Source: Posidonia oceanica
Taxonomy: Eukaryota > Streptophyta > Magnoliopsida > Alismatales > Posidoniaceae
DNA: 64,000 bases
NCBI GenBank assembly: GCA_037176725.1
Contig: JAZBRS010000049.1
Span: forward strand, 13,658,001 to 13,722,000
Reading direction: 5' to 3'
The notes beneath the pieces are model-generated. The model did not search any database. It saw nothing but the letters and a program-made list of their open reading frames with translations, and had not been told where the DNA came from. How positions within the stretch are numbered: the first letter of the stretch is position 1; each line of letters starts with the position of its first letter. A program made the translations under genes and the position numbers. Of the stretch, positions 33,860-44,411 are shown one piece after another.

Positions 33860-36800
33860 GCGGCTATGTCCGAGAAGGAAGGCTTAACTCGAAAACATTT
33901 AAAAGAGAGAAAAAAGGAAAGAAAAGAAGAAGATAATACAAAATCGGAGTCGCCACCAAGTCTATTAGATCGGGAGACAAGGAAAACCGGAGAAATGCGT
34001 GAATAATCACGCAAAACCTAGCAAAAGATGCAATGCAAGGCAATGCAGAAGAAATGGGATGCAAATGAATGCAAGGGATGTGACTCGTGCCTAGGATAAG
34101 GGCAATATGGTCATTGTGGGCCAAGAGAGAGGGCAAGGACTCCTGTTACGTGCGGGGAAGGTGTTAGGCACCCCCGACACGCCCGAGAATCGGTCTTTCT
34201 AGGCTTACGCTCGCATATGCAGGGAAATGCAGACTTTAAATGCCTAAGTGCCAATGAATGCCTATCTAAATGCTCAAAGGTGTGCTCTAAGTGGGGGAAA
34301 GCAATGCAAGAAAGTAAACGTGCAATCTAAGCGCTCAGCAACGCTGTCTGTGTTCCGAACCGGGCGAAACTGGCTCGTGAGAACTCCGGATAGTAAGCAT
34401 CACTGCCCTATATGCAAATGCGGGCGATAAAACAAAATAGCGGGGAAAACAGGCAATGCGGGCGACATGCAAGGGAAAACAACGTAAAACAGGCGAAACA
34501 GTGCGAGAAACGAAGCGAGAACGCAAAACGATGCGAGAAACGAGGTTGACACGCAAAACGATGCGAGAAACGGAACAAGAACGCGAAACAGTGCAGGAAA
34601 ACGAAAAGGGGCGCAAAACAGAGCAAGGAAACAAAGCGACACGCAAGATGGAGCGAGAAAACGAGAGGGCACGCAAAACGATGTGAGAAAAAGAAGCTGC
34701 ACGCAAAACGGTGTAAGAAAACAGAATTGCACGCAAAACGGAGCAAGAAAACCAAAGGACACGCAAAACGGTGCGAGAAAACAGAACTGCATGCAAAACG
34801 GAGCAAGAAAACCAAAGGACACGCAAAACGGTGCAAGTCAAAGAAGCGGCATGCAAAACGGTGCGAGAAAACAGAACTGCGTGCAAAACGGAGCGAGAAA
34901 ACCAAAGGGCACGCAAAACGGAGCGAGAAAGCGAGAGGGCATGCAAAACGGTGCGAGAAAACGAAGCTGCATGCAAAACGGTGCAAGAAAACCAAAGGGC
35001 ACGCAAAATGGTGCAAGACAGAGAAGCGACACGCAAAATGGTGCGAGAAAACAGAACTGCAAGCAAAACGGGGCAAGAAAACCAAAGGGCACGCAAAACT
35101 GTGCAAGACAAAGAAGCGGCACGCAAAACGGTGCAAGACAAAGCGAAAAGAGTGCGCAAAAACCATGCGATGCGAATGATATGCAAAACAATACTGCCGA
35201 AGTTCAGGGGGACTTACCTTGGACATCCGAAGCCTGATCTGAAATCCGATTGGTCCATGCTGAAGAGTGCTCCGCCGGGGTCGCTCTGGCAGCTCATTTG
35301 AGAAGATCCAACGGCCGGATTGGAAGATATCGCAACTTCAAGGCAGAAGGGCCAGAACAGGGGAGGAGAACAGATCTAAGTGTTCAGGGGGTCGTAGGGG
35401 TGTGCAAATAGGTCCTCCCAGGTGAATGGGAGCTAGTGGAGCTTGAGTGTGTGCAGGGGATGCTAAATGCAAGACTATATGAGTGCAAATGCATGCAAAA
35501 TGCAAAAGAGGACTCAGGAGGGATTTTAGAAGAAAACAGGGGTTTAAATGCTAAAGTTTGGAAAAGCATGGGGCTTACAGGCAGGGGTTTTGAAGACAGA
35601 TGGGGTCTGAGGTTAATTTTGCAAAGAACTGGGATTAAAATGCGATTTTTAAAGGTGGGTATGCATCCGGGGAGGTTTTGAAAGCAAGTGGCAAGTTAAA
35701 ATGTAATTTAGAAAATATTAGGGGCTATAATGCAATTTTTCCAGGAAACGGGGTTCTGGGGAGTCTGGGAATGCAAGTGGAGGGCCTACATGCAATTTTG
35801 CAAACATGGGAGCTAAAATGCAATGTCAAGGGCAAAACGGGCATTTTACATGATTTTATAATGATGCAAAGGGCCTATGTGTCATTTTGAAATCATGCAG
35901 GGTCAAAAAATGCAATTTAATATGCAAAATATGCTCTGAAATCACAGACCATGGACTGACATGCAATTTTTTGAAAATGCAGGGTTGAAAATGCAATGCA
36001 ATAAGCTAAAATACATGCAAAATGACTACTGTGCATTTAAAATGGACCTAAATACAAAAAGAAAAAATCAGAGGGGCAAATATGCAATGCAATATGCAAA
36101 ATAAGGAAATAAACCCTAAGTTACTACAGTGCATGGGACTTAAATGCAAAACAGTAAAATACAGGGACACAGAATGCAATATTATATGGTAAACTTGTTG
36201 CATTTAAATTGAATGATCTACTGCAGGACCTGGATGCAATAATTGAAAACAGAGGGGCTAAAGCATAAATATTTATAACTAGAAAGCACAGTAAACGGAC
36301 TGGAGTGTAAATACAAAAAAACAGAAACATTTAATGCAATTTAGCATGGTTTTAAATAAAAAACAAAGCAGATTAAATGATAGAAGGACTGAAACGAAAA
36401 AATAAGAAAACTTAAGCTAAACATGCAATATTCACTTAAAAACCATATAAACGAAAAATAAATGCACAGTGTCGGCCGACGGTGACGAGCACTGTAGCAG
36501 CTGGCTGCCGGAGCTCGTGACCGTCGGCACAGGGGGGCTGAGGACGCGCTGTCGGGCGGAGGAGTCGCTCCCGGAGCAGACGGAGGTCGGGCGGCGTTCG
36601 ACGGAGGACGGAGTGGCCTGGAATGGTCTGGAACGGTCGCCGGAGCGAAGCAACGGCCGGAGAAACTCGTCGGGGAAGAAGGTCTGACCGGAAGTTGACC
36701 TCACAGCAGGAAGGCCGGAAAAGCGATTCTAAAGAGCGGAGAAGCAGCAGGGGAAGAAGAGGAAGCTAAGGGTGTAAGGATCTACCTCTTTTCGCGTCTG

Positions 36801-39484
36801 AATCGCCCTCCCGACCTCAGCAGCCTCAGCAGTCGTCGGCGGAGGTCGTCCGGTCGCTGCGGTGATCGTCAGCTGCTCGCGAAGGCCGGCACTGCTTCAG
36901 GGAGTGCCTCTGGTGCTTCTCGACCGGTTGGACTGAAGCTCCACAGCTCGGGGAGAGATCCGGCAATTTGTGGGTTCAGACAAGAGAGCGGAGGTTGGGG
37001 GAGGTTGTTGCTATTCGTTGGACCAGATGGAGCCCTCCGGGAGGTTGCTGGAGGTCCGGGGAGTGGTTCTGGATAGCTGGCTTGCAGTTCTGGAGAGCGT
37101 GGAGTGAGATAGGAGGTTGGGCTGATTTCTGGACAGTAGGTGGCACAGGTGTTTGTGGTGAAGTTTGCAGTCTGTGGTGAGGGAAAGGGCTGAAGGTCGG
37201 GTGGCTTAGGGAGGTGGTTTCTTGGCGAGTAACGGGACAGGGTTTGGGGAGGAGAAGCGGCCTGTGGTGCGGGGAATTTTGGGAAGGAAGAGAGTTGGGT
37301 TCTGTCTGGATTTCAGAAGGCTTGGGGGAGAATGCTAGGTTGTTTCGTGTGTGGAACGGAGGGTTGTGTTGCAGGAAGTTCGGGCGAGATTGGGGGGCTA
37401 ATTCCGAGCGATTTCAGAGGAGTTCTCGGTCTTGGTTTGCAGTGGAGGGAAGAAGTCCAAGTCCTTGTTTCTGGGTGGATTCCAAAGGAAAAAAAGGGGT
37501 TCTCTCTGGCTAGGAATCACTCGGGGGTCCGGTCCTCTGCCGGGGTGCTTCAGTCCTCTGGTTTCTTCTTCTCTCCTCCTCCCGATTAAGGTTTTGATCT
37601 CTCCTCCTTTCTGATTTGCAGGTCTGCAAGACTGTGGCAATTAAATGCCGAGGAGGGGCGATGGCAGGAGCACGGACGAGGTTCGGTGCACGCCGGTCCG
37701 GTCCGAGCAGATGGCGTGCGAGCGCAGGCCTGGCAATGGCAGAAGACTGTCGGAGGTAGCAGCAGTTGCAGAAGGTGGAAGAGGAAGTACTGTGCGGAGG
37801 GAAGGAGGAAGAAGAGAACTGTTGGTTGCGGGCTGGGCCGCGGATTTGAAAAAAAGAGAAAAAATAAAAGAGGGGAAACGGGCTGATGGGCCCAGCAGAG
37901 AGAAGAAAGAAAAAAGGATAAGAGGAGGAAGAGAAATGGAGAAGAAGAAAGGGGAGAAATAAATTAGGAAAAATAAAATAAAAATAAGTAAAATATTAGT
38001 GTGATTGTGTTGTAGGTTAGGGCCTTGATTAAATTTTTTAATGACTGTTTTTAGGTTAATTAGCATGGTTTAAAGGGGTTTTGGGCTTGATTAGGGTTTT
38101 AGGGTTTCTTTTGTTTTTTTAATTCGTTTTCCATTTGATTAAGTGTTTGTTAAATCTTTTTTAAATTGTTTTAAAATTGTGTTTTTCTTGTTAAGCATTT
38201 TGGATGTTAATTAGGATTTTTTAGGATTTATTTTTAGGTTAATTAGGATGGGCTATGGGCTTTTAGTTTTAGTCTTTTAGGATTTTCTTTCTTAAGTCTT
38301 TTGAATTAGGTTTTGTGATTTTTTATTTATTAATTTTTCTTGATGTTTTTTAACTGGGTTTCTTTTGTCTGATTAAGTGTTTTTTAAGTCTTTTTAATGT
38401 GTTCTTTATTTTCTTTTTAATTAAGTCCTTAGGTTGTTTTTTTTCTTAGGTTTGTTAGGTTAGGCTTTTTCTTTCATTAATTGTTTATCTTGGTGTTTTT
38501 AATTGTTTTACTTCTTTTTAGGGTTTGTTTTTGATCATTTTTGATAGGGTCTTTACTTTTGGTGGGTTTTGATTTTGTTTTTGTTTTTTTCTTGATTTTA
38601 CGGTATTTTCTTTTGGTTTGTTTTGCATTTTTTAGTTTGCATGCTTGATTTTCTTTTTAGCTTGATTTAATTAGGTTTAAGTTTTTAATTGCTTGTTTAA
38701 TGTTTTTAAATTGTTTTTCTTAGAGTTCTGATTTGTTTCTCTTATGTTTTGGAGTTTTACAGATCTTTAGGGCTTTTTATGGATTTTAGCAAAAGAAAGA
38801 AAAGGAAAAAAGAAGGAGGAAGGAAATGGAAAAAAGGGAGAAATAAAAGGGAAAGAGATGAGTTGGAGGAAAATGATTTTTTAAAATTCAGGGAAAAAGC
38901 TAAAAATAAAGTAAAAGTAGGAATAAGATAGAGAAGGGATAGAAGCACAAAGAGGGCCCACAGCTAGGCAGGAAAAAGGGCAAGAAGGGGATGAAAAGAG
39001 AGATGATAATCAGGAGAGAGAGAGAGAGAGAGGAGAGAGAAAACGATAATCCAGGAGAGAGAAAACGATAATTTGGCCAAAAGGAGGTCTTAGAGGTCTC
39101 AGAAAGGGGTGAAATTTGGCGGGTGTGGGGTCTAGGATTTCTAGTTTTTGTCCCAGGATTTTGGTTTAGTTTTGAGAAAGTTTTGGAGGGGTTTTGAGGT
39201 GTAGAAAAAGGGTAGCTTTGCCTAAGTTTCCTAGGATTTTTGGAAGGGGTTTTGATTTGAATTTTTACGGGCTTTTTGGTAGGTTTGCTAGGTCATCAGA
39301 GGTGAGTTTTCCTGTGGATTTTGGTTAGTTTTCAGGTTTGGGAAGGGAGGGTAATCCTAAGTTGAGTTTGGGCTTATTTTGAGGGGAAAGAAGAAGAGAA
39401 AGGCGTGGGTTTGGGTCTAGACTTGGGTTCAGCAGCCACCAGAGGGTTCCAATCGATCCAGCCTGTCGAAATGGGGTGTCAACA
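33860..39484 (-). mobile_element. Element B 3' LTR, main part (5,620 bp after the A target duplication)
   Basis: 33860-33864 is the duplicated GCGGC. From 33865 the sequence continues the LTR broken at 6363 and ends ATGGGGTGTCAACA at 39484, which is the LTR start on the - strand. With 6280-6363 the LTR totals 5,704 bp, against 5,792 bp for the right copy; nearly all of the difference is three fewer 30-bp minisatellite units. The A/T-rich, GA-rich and GCATTT-type tracts mirror those of A. No gene is seen. Confidence 0.92.
34500..35145 (-). repeat. 30-bp minisatellite in the element B left LTR, about 21 copies
   Basis: Units such as GCACGCAAAACGGTGCGAGA plus AAACAGAACT (on the + strand) repeat at exactly 30 bp. 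Because 30 is divisible by three, several frames on both strands stay open and give long repetitive pseudo-proteins (for instance 34335-35186 and 34683-35237). These are not genes. Confidence 0.93.
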
Positions 39485-39533
39485 GATGCCCCTCCCTGAG
39501 CGAGGCCAAGCGAAGCGAGGCCGCTGCTCAGGG
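39485..39533 (-). promoter_or_regulatory. Element B polypurine tract with adjacent stem-loop
   Basis: On the - strand AGGGAGGGGCATC directly precedes the 3' LTR start. The inverted repeat CCCTGAGC/GCTCAGGG (39494-39501 and 39526-39533) spans the same 40 nt as in A and D. Confidence 0.8.
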
Positions 39534-39955
39534 TTGACGGGACACCCCATTTGACTGGTGAGAGCAGAAGGTTGCTATCGGCGTGAGCCACTCATTCGGC
39601 GGATGCGCCGAACGCTGTAGATCGTTGCCGCAGTGCAATGTGCAGGTGCAGATGGATGAAATGCAATGTATGCGATGCATGCTAATGCGAATGCAATGCA
39701 GAAGTTAGTGCTGAGGTTAGTGCCGATGAGGAAGTCGAAACGACGCGGATGACGCTAGTGATGCCGATGACGCTGAAGTGGGGCGTTGCAGTGCGCCGCG
39801 GAGCTTGGTGGGAAGTCTAGACCTGCTACAGAGAGAAGGATAGCCAACGCTACAAAGGCGCGACGGGAGAGGTGGACCCTTTCCCAGACGCGGAAGAATG
39901 CGGGGCTCCATCTTTTGGGATGAAGTTGCGCGGAGAAGGCGATAAGCTGTCGGAC
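39534..39955 (-). other. Element B 3' untranslated region, end part
   Basis: Co-linear with 27526-28036 of A, more diverged. Nothing coding is seen. Confidence 0.5.
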
Positions 39956-39959
39956 TTAT

Positions 39960-40965
39960 CGGCCGGATGAGTTTCGGATCATCAGCCGAGGGCGATAGTT
40001 TACGGTCCTATCAATCGGAACGATAGTTTACAGTCCTATCAACTAGAAGCGATAGTTTACGGTCCTATCAACCAGAGGGTGCAGTTGTGAGTGATAGTTA
40101 CTGGATATCAGTCGTATAACATGGTTGCAGGTGATAGTTTAGGTTATCAGCCTAGGATGAGTTTCGGATCATCAGCCGAGAGAATGATAGTTTACAGTCC
40201 TATCAACTGGAACGATAGTTTATAGTCCTATCAACTGGAACGATAGTTTACAGTCCTATCAACTGGAAAGGGCAAACCATGAGTGATAATTACTGGATAT
40301 CAGCCGTATAACATAATTGCGAGTGATAGTTTAGGTTATCAGCCTAGGATGAGTTTTGGATCATCAGCCAGAGAATGATAGTTTACGATCCTATCAACCG
40401 GAAAGAGCAATTATGAGGGATAGTTACTGGATATCAGCCGTATAACGCAAACCCGTGATAGTTTTGGATATCAGTCCAGGATGAGTTTTGGATCATCAGC
40501 CAGAGAATGATAGTTTACAGTCCTATCAACTGGAACGATAGTTTACAGTCCTATTAACTGGAAAGGGGGTTTGCGAGTGATAGTTACTGGATATCAGCCG
40601 TATAATGCAATTGCGGGTGATAGTTTAGGTTATCAGCCTAGGATGAGTTTTGGATCATCAGCCAGAGAATGATAGTTTACAGTCCTATCAACCGAAAGGA
40701 GCAATTGCAAGGGATAGTTACTGGATATCAGCCGTATAACGTAATTGCCAGTGATAGTTTAGGTTATCAGCCTAGGATGAGTTTTGGATCATCAGCCAAG
40801 AGCGATAGTTTACAGTCCTATCAACTGGAACGATAGTTTACAGTCCTATCAACTGGAAAGGGCAATTACGAGTGACAGTTACTGGGTGTCAGCCGTATAA
40901 CACAACTACGCGATAGTTTAGGTTATCAGCCTATGATGAGTTTTGGATCATCAGCCAGAGAATGA
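39960..40965 (-). repeat. Array of GATA...TATC inverted-pair repeats (element B)
   Basis: On the + strand CGATAGTTTACAGTCCTATC and GATAGTTTAGGTTATCAGCC alternate with TGATAGTTACTGGATATCAG. They are the reverse complements of the forms in A at 26690-27525. Higher-order units of about 190-240 bp are visible, marked by GGATGAGTTTTGGATCATCA. Confidence 0.88.
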
Positions 40966-40968
40966 TTG

Positions 40969-41013
<45 letters not shown>

Positions 41014-41380
41014 AAGATATCGGACTTATCGGCCGGCAAAGAGGGGGTGAGGTAATGATGAGACTGATTGATTGATTGATAAGATATCGGACTTATCGGC
41101 CGGTAAAGAGGGGATGAGATAATGATGAGATTGATTGATTGATAAGATATCGGACTTATCGGCCGGCAAAGAGGGGGTGAGGTAATGATGAGATTGATTG
41201 ATTGATTGATAAGATATCGGACTTATCGGTCGGCAAAGAGGGGATGAGATAATGATGAGATTGATTGATTGATTGATAAGATATCGGACTTATCGGCCGA
41301 CAAAGAGGGGATGAGATAATGATGAGATTGATTGATTGATTGATAAGATATCGGACTTATCGGCCTGCAAAGAGGAAAAG
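40966..41380 (-). repeat. (GATT)n microsatellite and 62-68-bp tandem repeats (element B)
   Basis: A run of about twelve GATT units (40970-41012) leads into six copies of a unit with GATAAGATATCGGACTTATC plus GGCAAAGAGG and ATGATGAGATT. Unit length varies with the number of GATT steps. Each unit carries the GATAAG/CTTATC 6-bp stem. Confidence 0.9.
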
Positions 41381-41826
41381 GGTGACATGGATGAGATACC
41401 GCGGGGCATCTGAAAAGATGCCCCTGGTATCAAGATGATACCAGGGGTTGGTCGAAACGTCCCTGGCATGGAGAAGCGACGGATGGACAAAGCTGACGTG
41501 CTTGTCAGACGAGTAGTTTGGGATACCAGCCCGATGGAGACTCAGCTGGGGATGTCCGGTAGCAGGTCGGACAGCGCGGGTCTGCAGAGATCCCAGAGTC
41601 TGGGTCGTTTGCTGAGGACTTTCCTGCGTCACGTGGGCAACAAGTCGGGCCAGGGGCCTCAGGACATGAGTGGTGATGAGCATGGAATGCATTAACCAGC
41701 TTTGAAACGTGAGCCGCTAGCACGAAACACTTTTGCATTGATAGAACTGTTGGTTATATGCCTGTGGCAGGCCAAAGAGTACAGCACAACTTGAAAAGAA
41801 AACAGAGTGACAGCTGCATGACGGCT
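41381..41826 (-). other. Element B 3' untranslated region next to the extra ORF
   Basis: It holds one unit of the sequence that forms the 83-bp array in A, and the region following the ORF stop. No gene is seen. Confidence 0.55.
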
Positions 41827-43029
41827 CTAACTGATTCGGGCCTTCTTTGATTTTCCAGAGTCAAGGAACAAGGGACCGCTTGGCGGGACTTCGTCGATGG
41901 GCCAGAGGTCCTGCACCTCAGCGATGTACTCAGGAGTACATCCCACACCTCTTATAGCCGCGATGTCTGTTGATCGCACCCCATGCTGTATCAGGTTGGC
42001 CAGCTCCTTTGTCGGTGCAATTGTACTGAGGGGATACTCTTGAAGGAGCCTAGGTGCTGTGCTGTCGACAAAGGCGTCCTGCTGGAAACCGAACTGGCGC
42101 ATGACCCTGATGGGGTGATATTCCACCCCCGCGGTGAATCCGGGTAACACAACCAAACGCGTGTCGCGTGCGCCGAAGAAGACAGTGAATGGTTCGGCCA
42201 CAGAAGGGATGATACGCCAGGTTACTGTGTCGTCTGTCAGTCCTGATAATCTCTCGTACTCTTCCTTGACGCTCTTGATTGCCTTGGCATGGCCGTTGTT
42301 GCAGTAGGCCTCGAAAGCATGTACTTGGGGGCGCAGAAGGTCTATCTCAGTGTGTGCGGCTAGCCAGACCAAAATGAGTGCTCCGCAACCATAGAAGTGG
42401 TAGCAGCGATGCGAGATGCGGTCCAGTCCGCGGTATGTTTCTGCCAGGACAACCGGTGCTAAGTCTATCTGACGGGCTACCACAGCGAGTGCTATTTCTG
42501 CGATCTCGACGGCCACCGTCATCTTGTCATGAGTAAAGACCAGCTCGCCTAGGAAACGGGTGACAAACCCTCGGAGCCACAGCTCGTCTCCGAGTTCAGC
42601 GCGCTTTTCCACAATATCATCAAAATACGCTAGGCGAAGCAGAGGCATGGGCCCGCTGGTGCAAATCAGTTTCTGCTGGCAACTTCGGGTAGAGAGGCCG
42701 GTCAGCTGTTTCAGGACTGCGATGTATCCGTCACGCCTCATGAAGATAGGCGGCCCCATGATCTTGGAAAAGCCACAGATCCGGCGCACTTCTTCCAATG
42801 TAGGTGTCAGTTCAGTTCTACCGAAACGGAAGACGTGGTGTGCCGGTTTCCAGAATCGCACAGCAGCACACAGAAGATGGCGGCTTACTTCTACATCAGC
42901 AGCCTTTAGCAACTTGGTCGGAATGCCCCACAGGCGCAGCTTCTCACAGTCATCTTTGGTAAGCTTGCCGATCCATTCTCGCAGGATCTCGGAACAGTAT
43001 GTCGGGGTCACTAGAGTGGGGAAACCCAT
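41827..43029 (-). CDS. Element B extra ORF, intact plant-mobile-domain / DUF7745-like protein
   Basis: 400 codons from the ATG at 43027-43029 to the stop at 41827, without interruption. The frame is open about 50 codons further upstream but without an ATG; the chosen ATG is the one conserved in A. Motifs: LREWIGKL near residue 16, RFWKPAHHVFRFG near 60-72, TPTLEEV near 77, the DELWLRGF segment near 152, and VMRQFGFQQ in the C-terminal third, which recalls the R-Q-F-G signature of plant mobile domain proteins. The C-terminus is lysine/arginine-rich (KSKKAR). No zinc finger, protease or transmembrane segment is visible. The position after integrase is where an env-like or accessory ORF would sit. 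It is the only major ORF of B without a stop. Confidence 0.78.
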   Translation of the reverse strand: MGFPTLVTPTYCSEILREWIGKLTKDDCEKLRLWGIPTKLLKAADVEVSRHLLCAAVRFWKPAHHVFRFGRTELTPTLEEVRRICGFSKIMGPPIFMRRDGYIAVLKQLTGLSTRSCQQKLICTSGPMPLLRLAYFDDIVEKRAELGDELWLRGFVTRFLGELVFTHDKMTVAVEIAEIALAVVARQIDLAPVVLAETYRGLDRISHRCYHFYGCGALILVWLAAHTEIDLLRPQVHAFEAYCNNGHAKAIKSVKEEYERLSGLTDDTVTWRIIPSVAEPFTVFFGARDTRLVVLPGFTAGVEYHPIRVMRQFGFQQDAFVDSTAPRLLQEYPLSTIAPTKELANLIQHGVRSTDIAAIRGVGCTPEYIAEVQDLWPIDEVPPSGPLFLDSGKSKKARIS

Positions 43030-44345
43030 TGTGCAGATTGCGGAATGTAGGCAGACGGCTGTTACGAGGGTCTTTGGATACCTGTTGCCAAGACTTTGAA
43101 TTATCAGATCTCGTATAGGCACAAAACTATTATTGGAAAGCAGATTCTGAAACTGGTAAAAGCAGTCCAACACATTCAGCAATAAACATTCAGACTATGG
43201 CAATTGAACATATGTAAGCAAAGAGATTCTGTTGACGCGGCGGGAATTGGCGGGAGTCCCGGGTTGTCGCAGCTTGATGGTGCCAACGCGTGCTGAGTAG
43301 AAGCACTGTCTCAGCGCTGGAGTAAGCTCTTGTAGAGTAGAATGATCAGAAGGGGGAAGATGACTGGAAAATGCGGATGCATGCGTGATTGGTGTGGTTT
43401 GCCCTCAGTATCGGGGTGCTTTGGTGCCCGCTGCATAGGAGGGGAGCGGTCCCTAACTCACCGGACTCTACTCGGACTCCTAACTTGTTGGTGGCACTCT
43501 AGGAAAAGGTGTTGGTGATGTTTGGTGGTGGTGTAGAGTGGACGGGCTCCACGCCAAACTCTCAAGGACTTACACTCGCTCCTACCTCTTCCTTCTCTTT
43601 TTATGTCGGTGTGCAGGGCTCTCCTCATTCCCATTTTGGAAGCGGGGAGGACCTGATCCGGGCTTTGACTCTTTTCTGGGGTAGGTGAGAGGTGCAGGGT
43701 TACCCTGCCTGCCTTTATTCTCTTCTTCTTTTTTCTTCTTTTTTTTTTTTTTTGCGGGAATGGGGCCTTTGTCCCCCTCCCTTTCCTTTTCCATCATTCT
43801 CCTTTTTCTTTGTTTTTTTTCTTTCTTTTCATTTCATTTTTCCTTTCTCTTTTGGCTTGCAGGTCTCCGCTGTCTCTTCCCTAGGGGAAATGGGTGTTAG
43901 GGTTTTTCAGGTACCGACTTTTGGCTCTTTCTTTCTCTCTTTTCTTGCACATCTAGGCTGAGATATGTATTGCTTTCTGGCTAATACCTAGCACTCTTCT
44001 AAGGGTGTAAGTCCTTGGGGATTTGGGCACTTCGCCCATTCTCATGGAGTGGTGGCTCCCTCACTAGTCAAGACATCTAAGTAGTATCAGGTGAAGTTGG
44101 GAGACTCCTTTTGCAGCAGGCAAGCACCTTCGGTTTTCATCACCGGGCAACTATGCAATGCATGATTTGATGAGGAATGTGAACGGGATGAGCAGGGATG
44201 CACAGGAGTGCTGCAATGTCAGGGAATGTAGGAAATGGGATGAAGTAAAGTACGGAGGAGATAGAGCGAATAAAGATGCAAAGACATGCGAGTGGTGAAA
44301 ATATGAGAAGTGGGAGGAAGGATCCGCAAGGGCTACTCCCAGCTA
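43030..44345 (-). other. Element B spacer between integrase tail and extra ORF
   Basis: Counterpart of 22238-23738 in A. It keeps the purine-rich tract (43690-43870, pyrimidine on the + strand) and the sequence around GATGTCTTGACTAGTGAGGG. An acceptor-like GGCAACAG lies at about 43080-43087 on the - strand, at the place matching TAGCAG in A. Confidence 0.55.
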
Positions 44346-44411
44346 CTGATAGTACTTCTTGAGGTAGCACATGTTGACCGACTCGGACTGCTCGACCTGG
44401 TCCATGTCCTC
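44346..44411 (-). pseudogene. int: Element B integrase C-terminal tail (deletion remnant)
   Basis: The last ~20 codons of integrase, including CYLKKYYQ and the stop at 44346-44348, follow directly on the protease-RT linker. The junction, near 44412, removes RT, both RNases H and integrase. It is out of frame with gag-pro, which ends at TGA 44410-44412. Confidence 0.85.

Noticed and set aside
34335..35237. Long open frames on both strands with repeated HAKR/ARKT or CVPFGFLAPF motifs (also 51604-52595, 1247-1801, 11064-11635, 32786-33309).
   Set aside because: They come from minisatellites with a unit of 30 bp or so; a period divisible by three without stops keeps several frames open. They lie in LTRs and have no domain.
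38749..38931. 60-codon frame repeated at 56044-56226, with similar frames at 6872-7081 and 28600-28803.
   Set aside because: Short, Lys/Glu- or Phe/Leu-rich frames in LTR purine/pyrimidine tracts, duplicated with the LTR.
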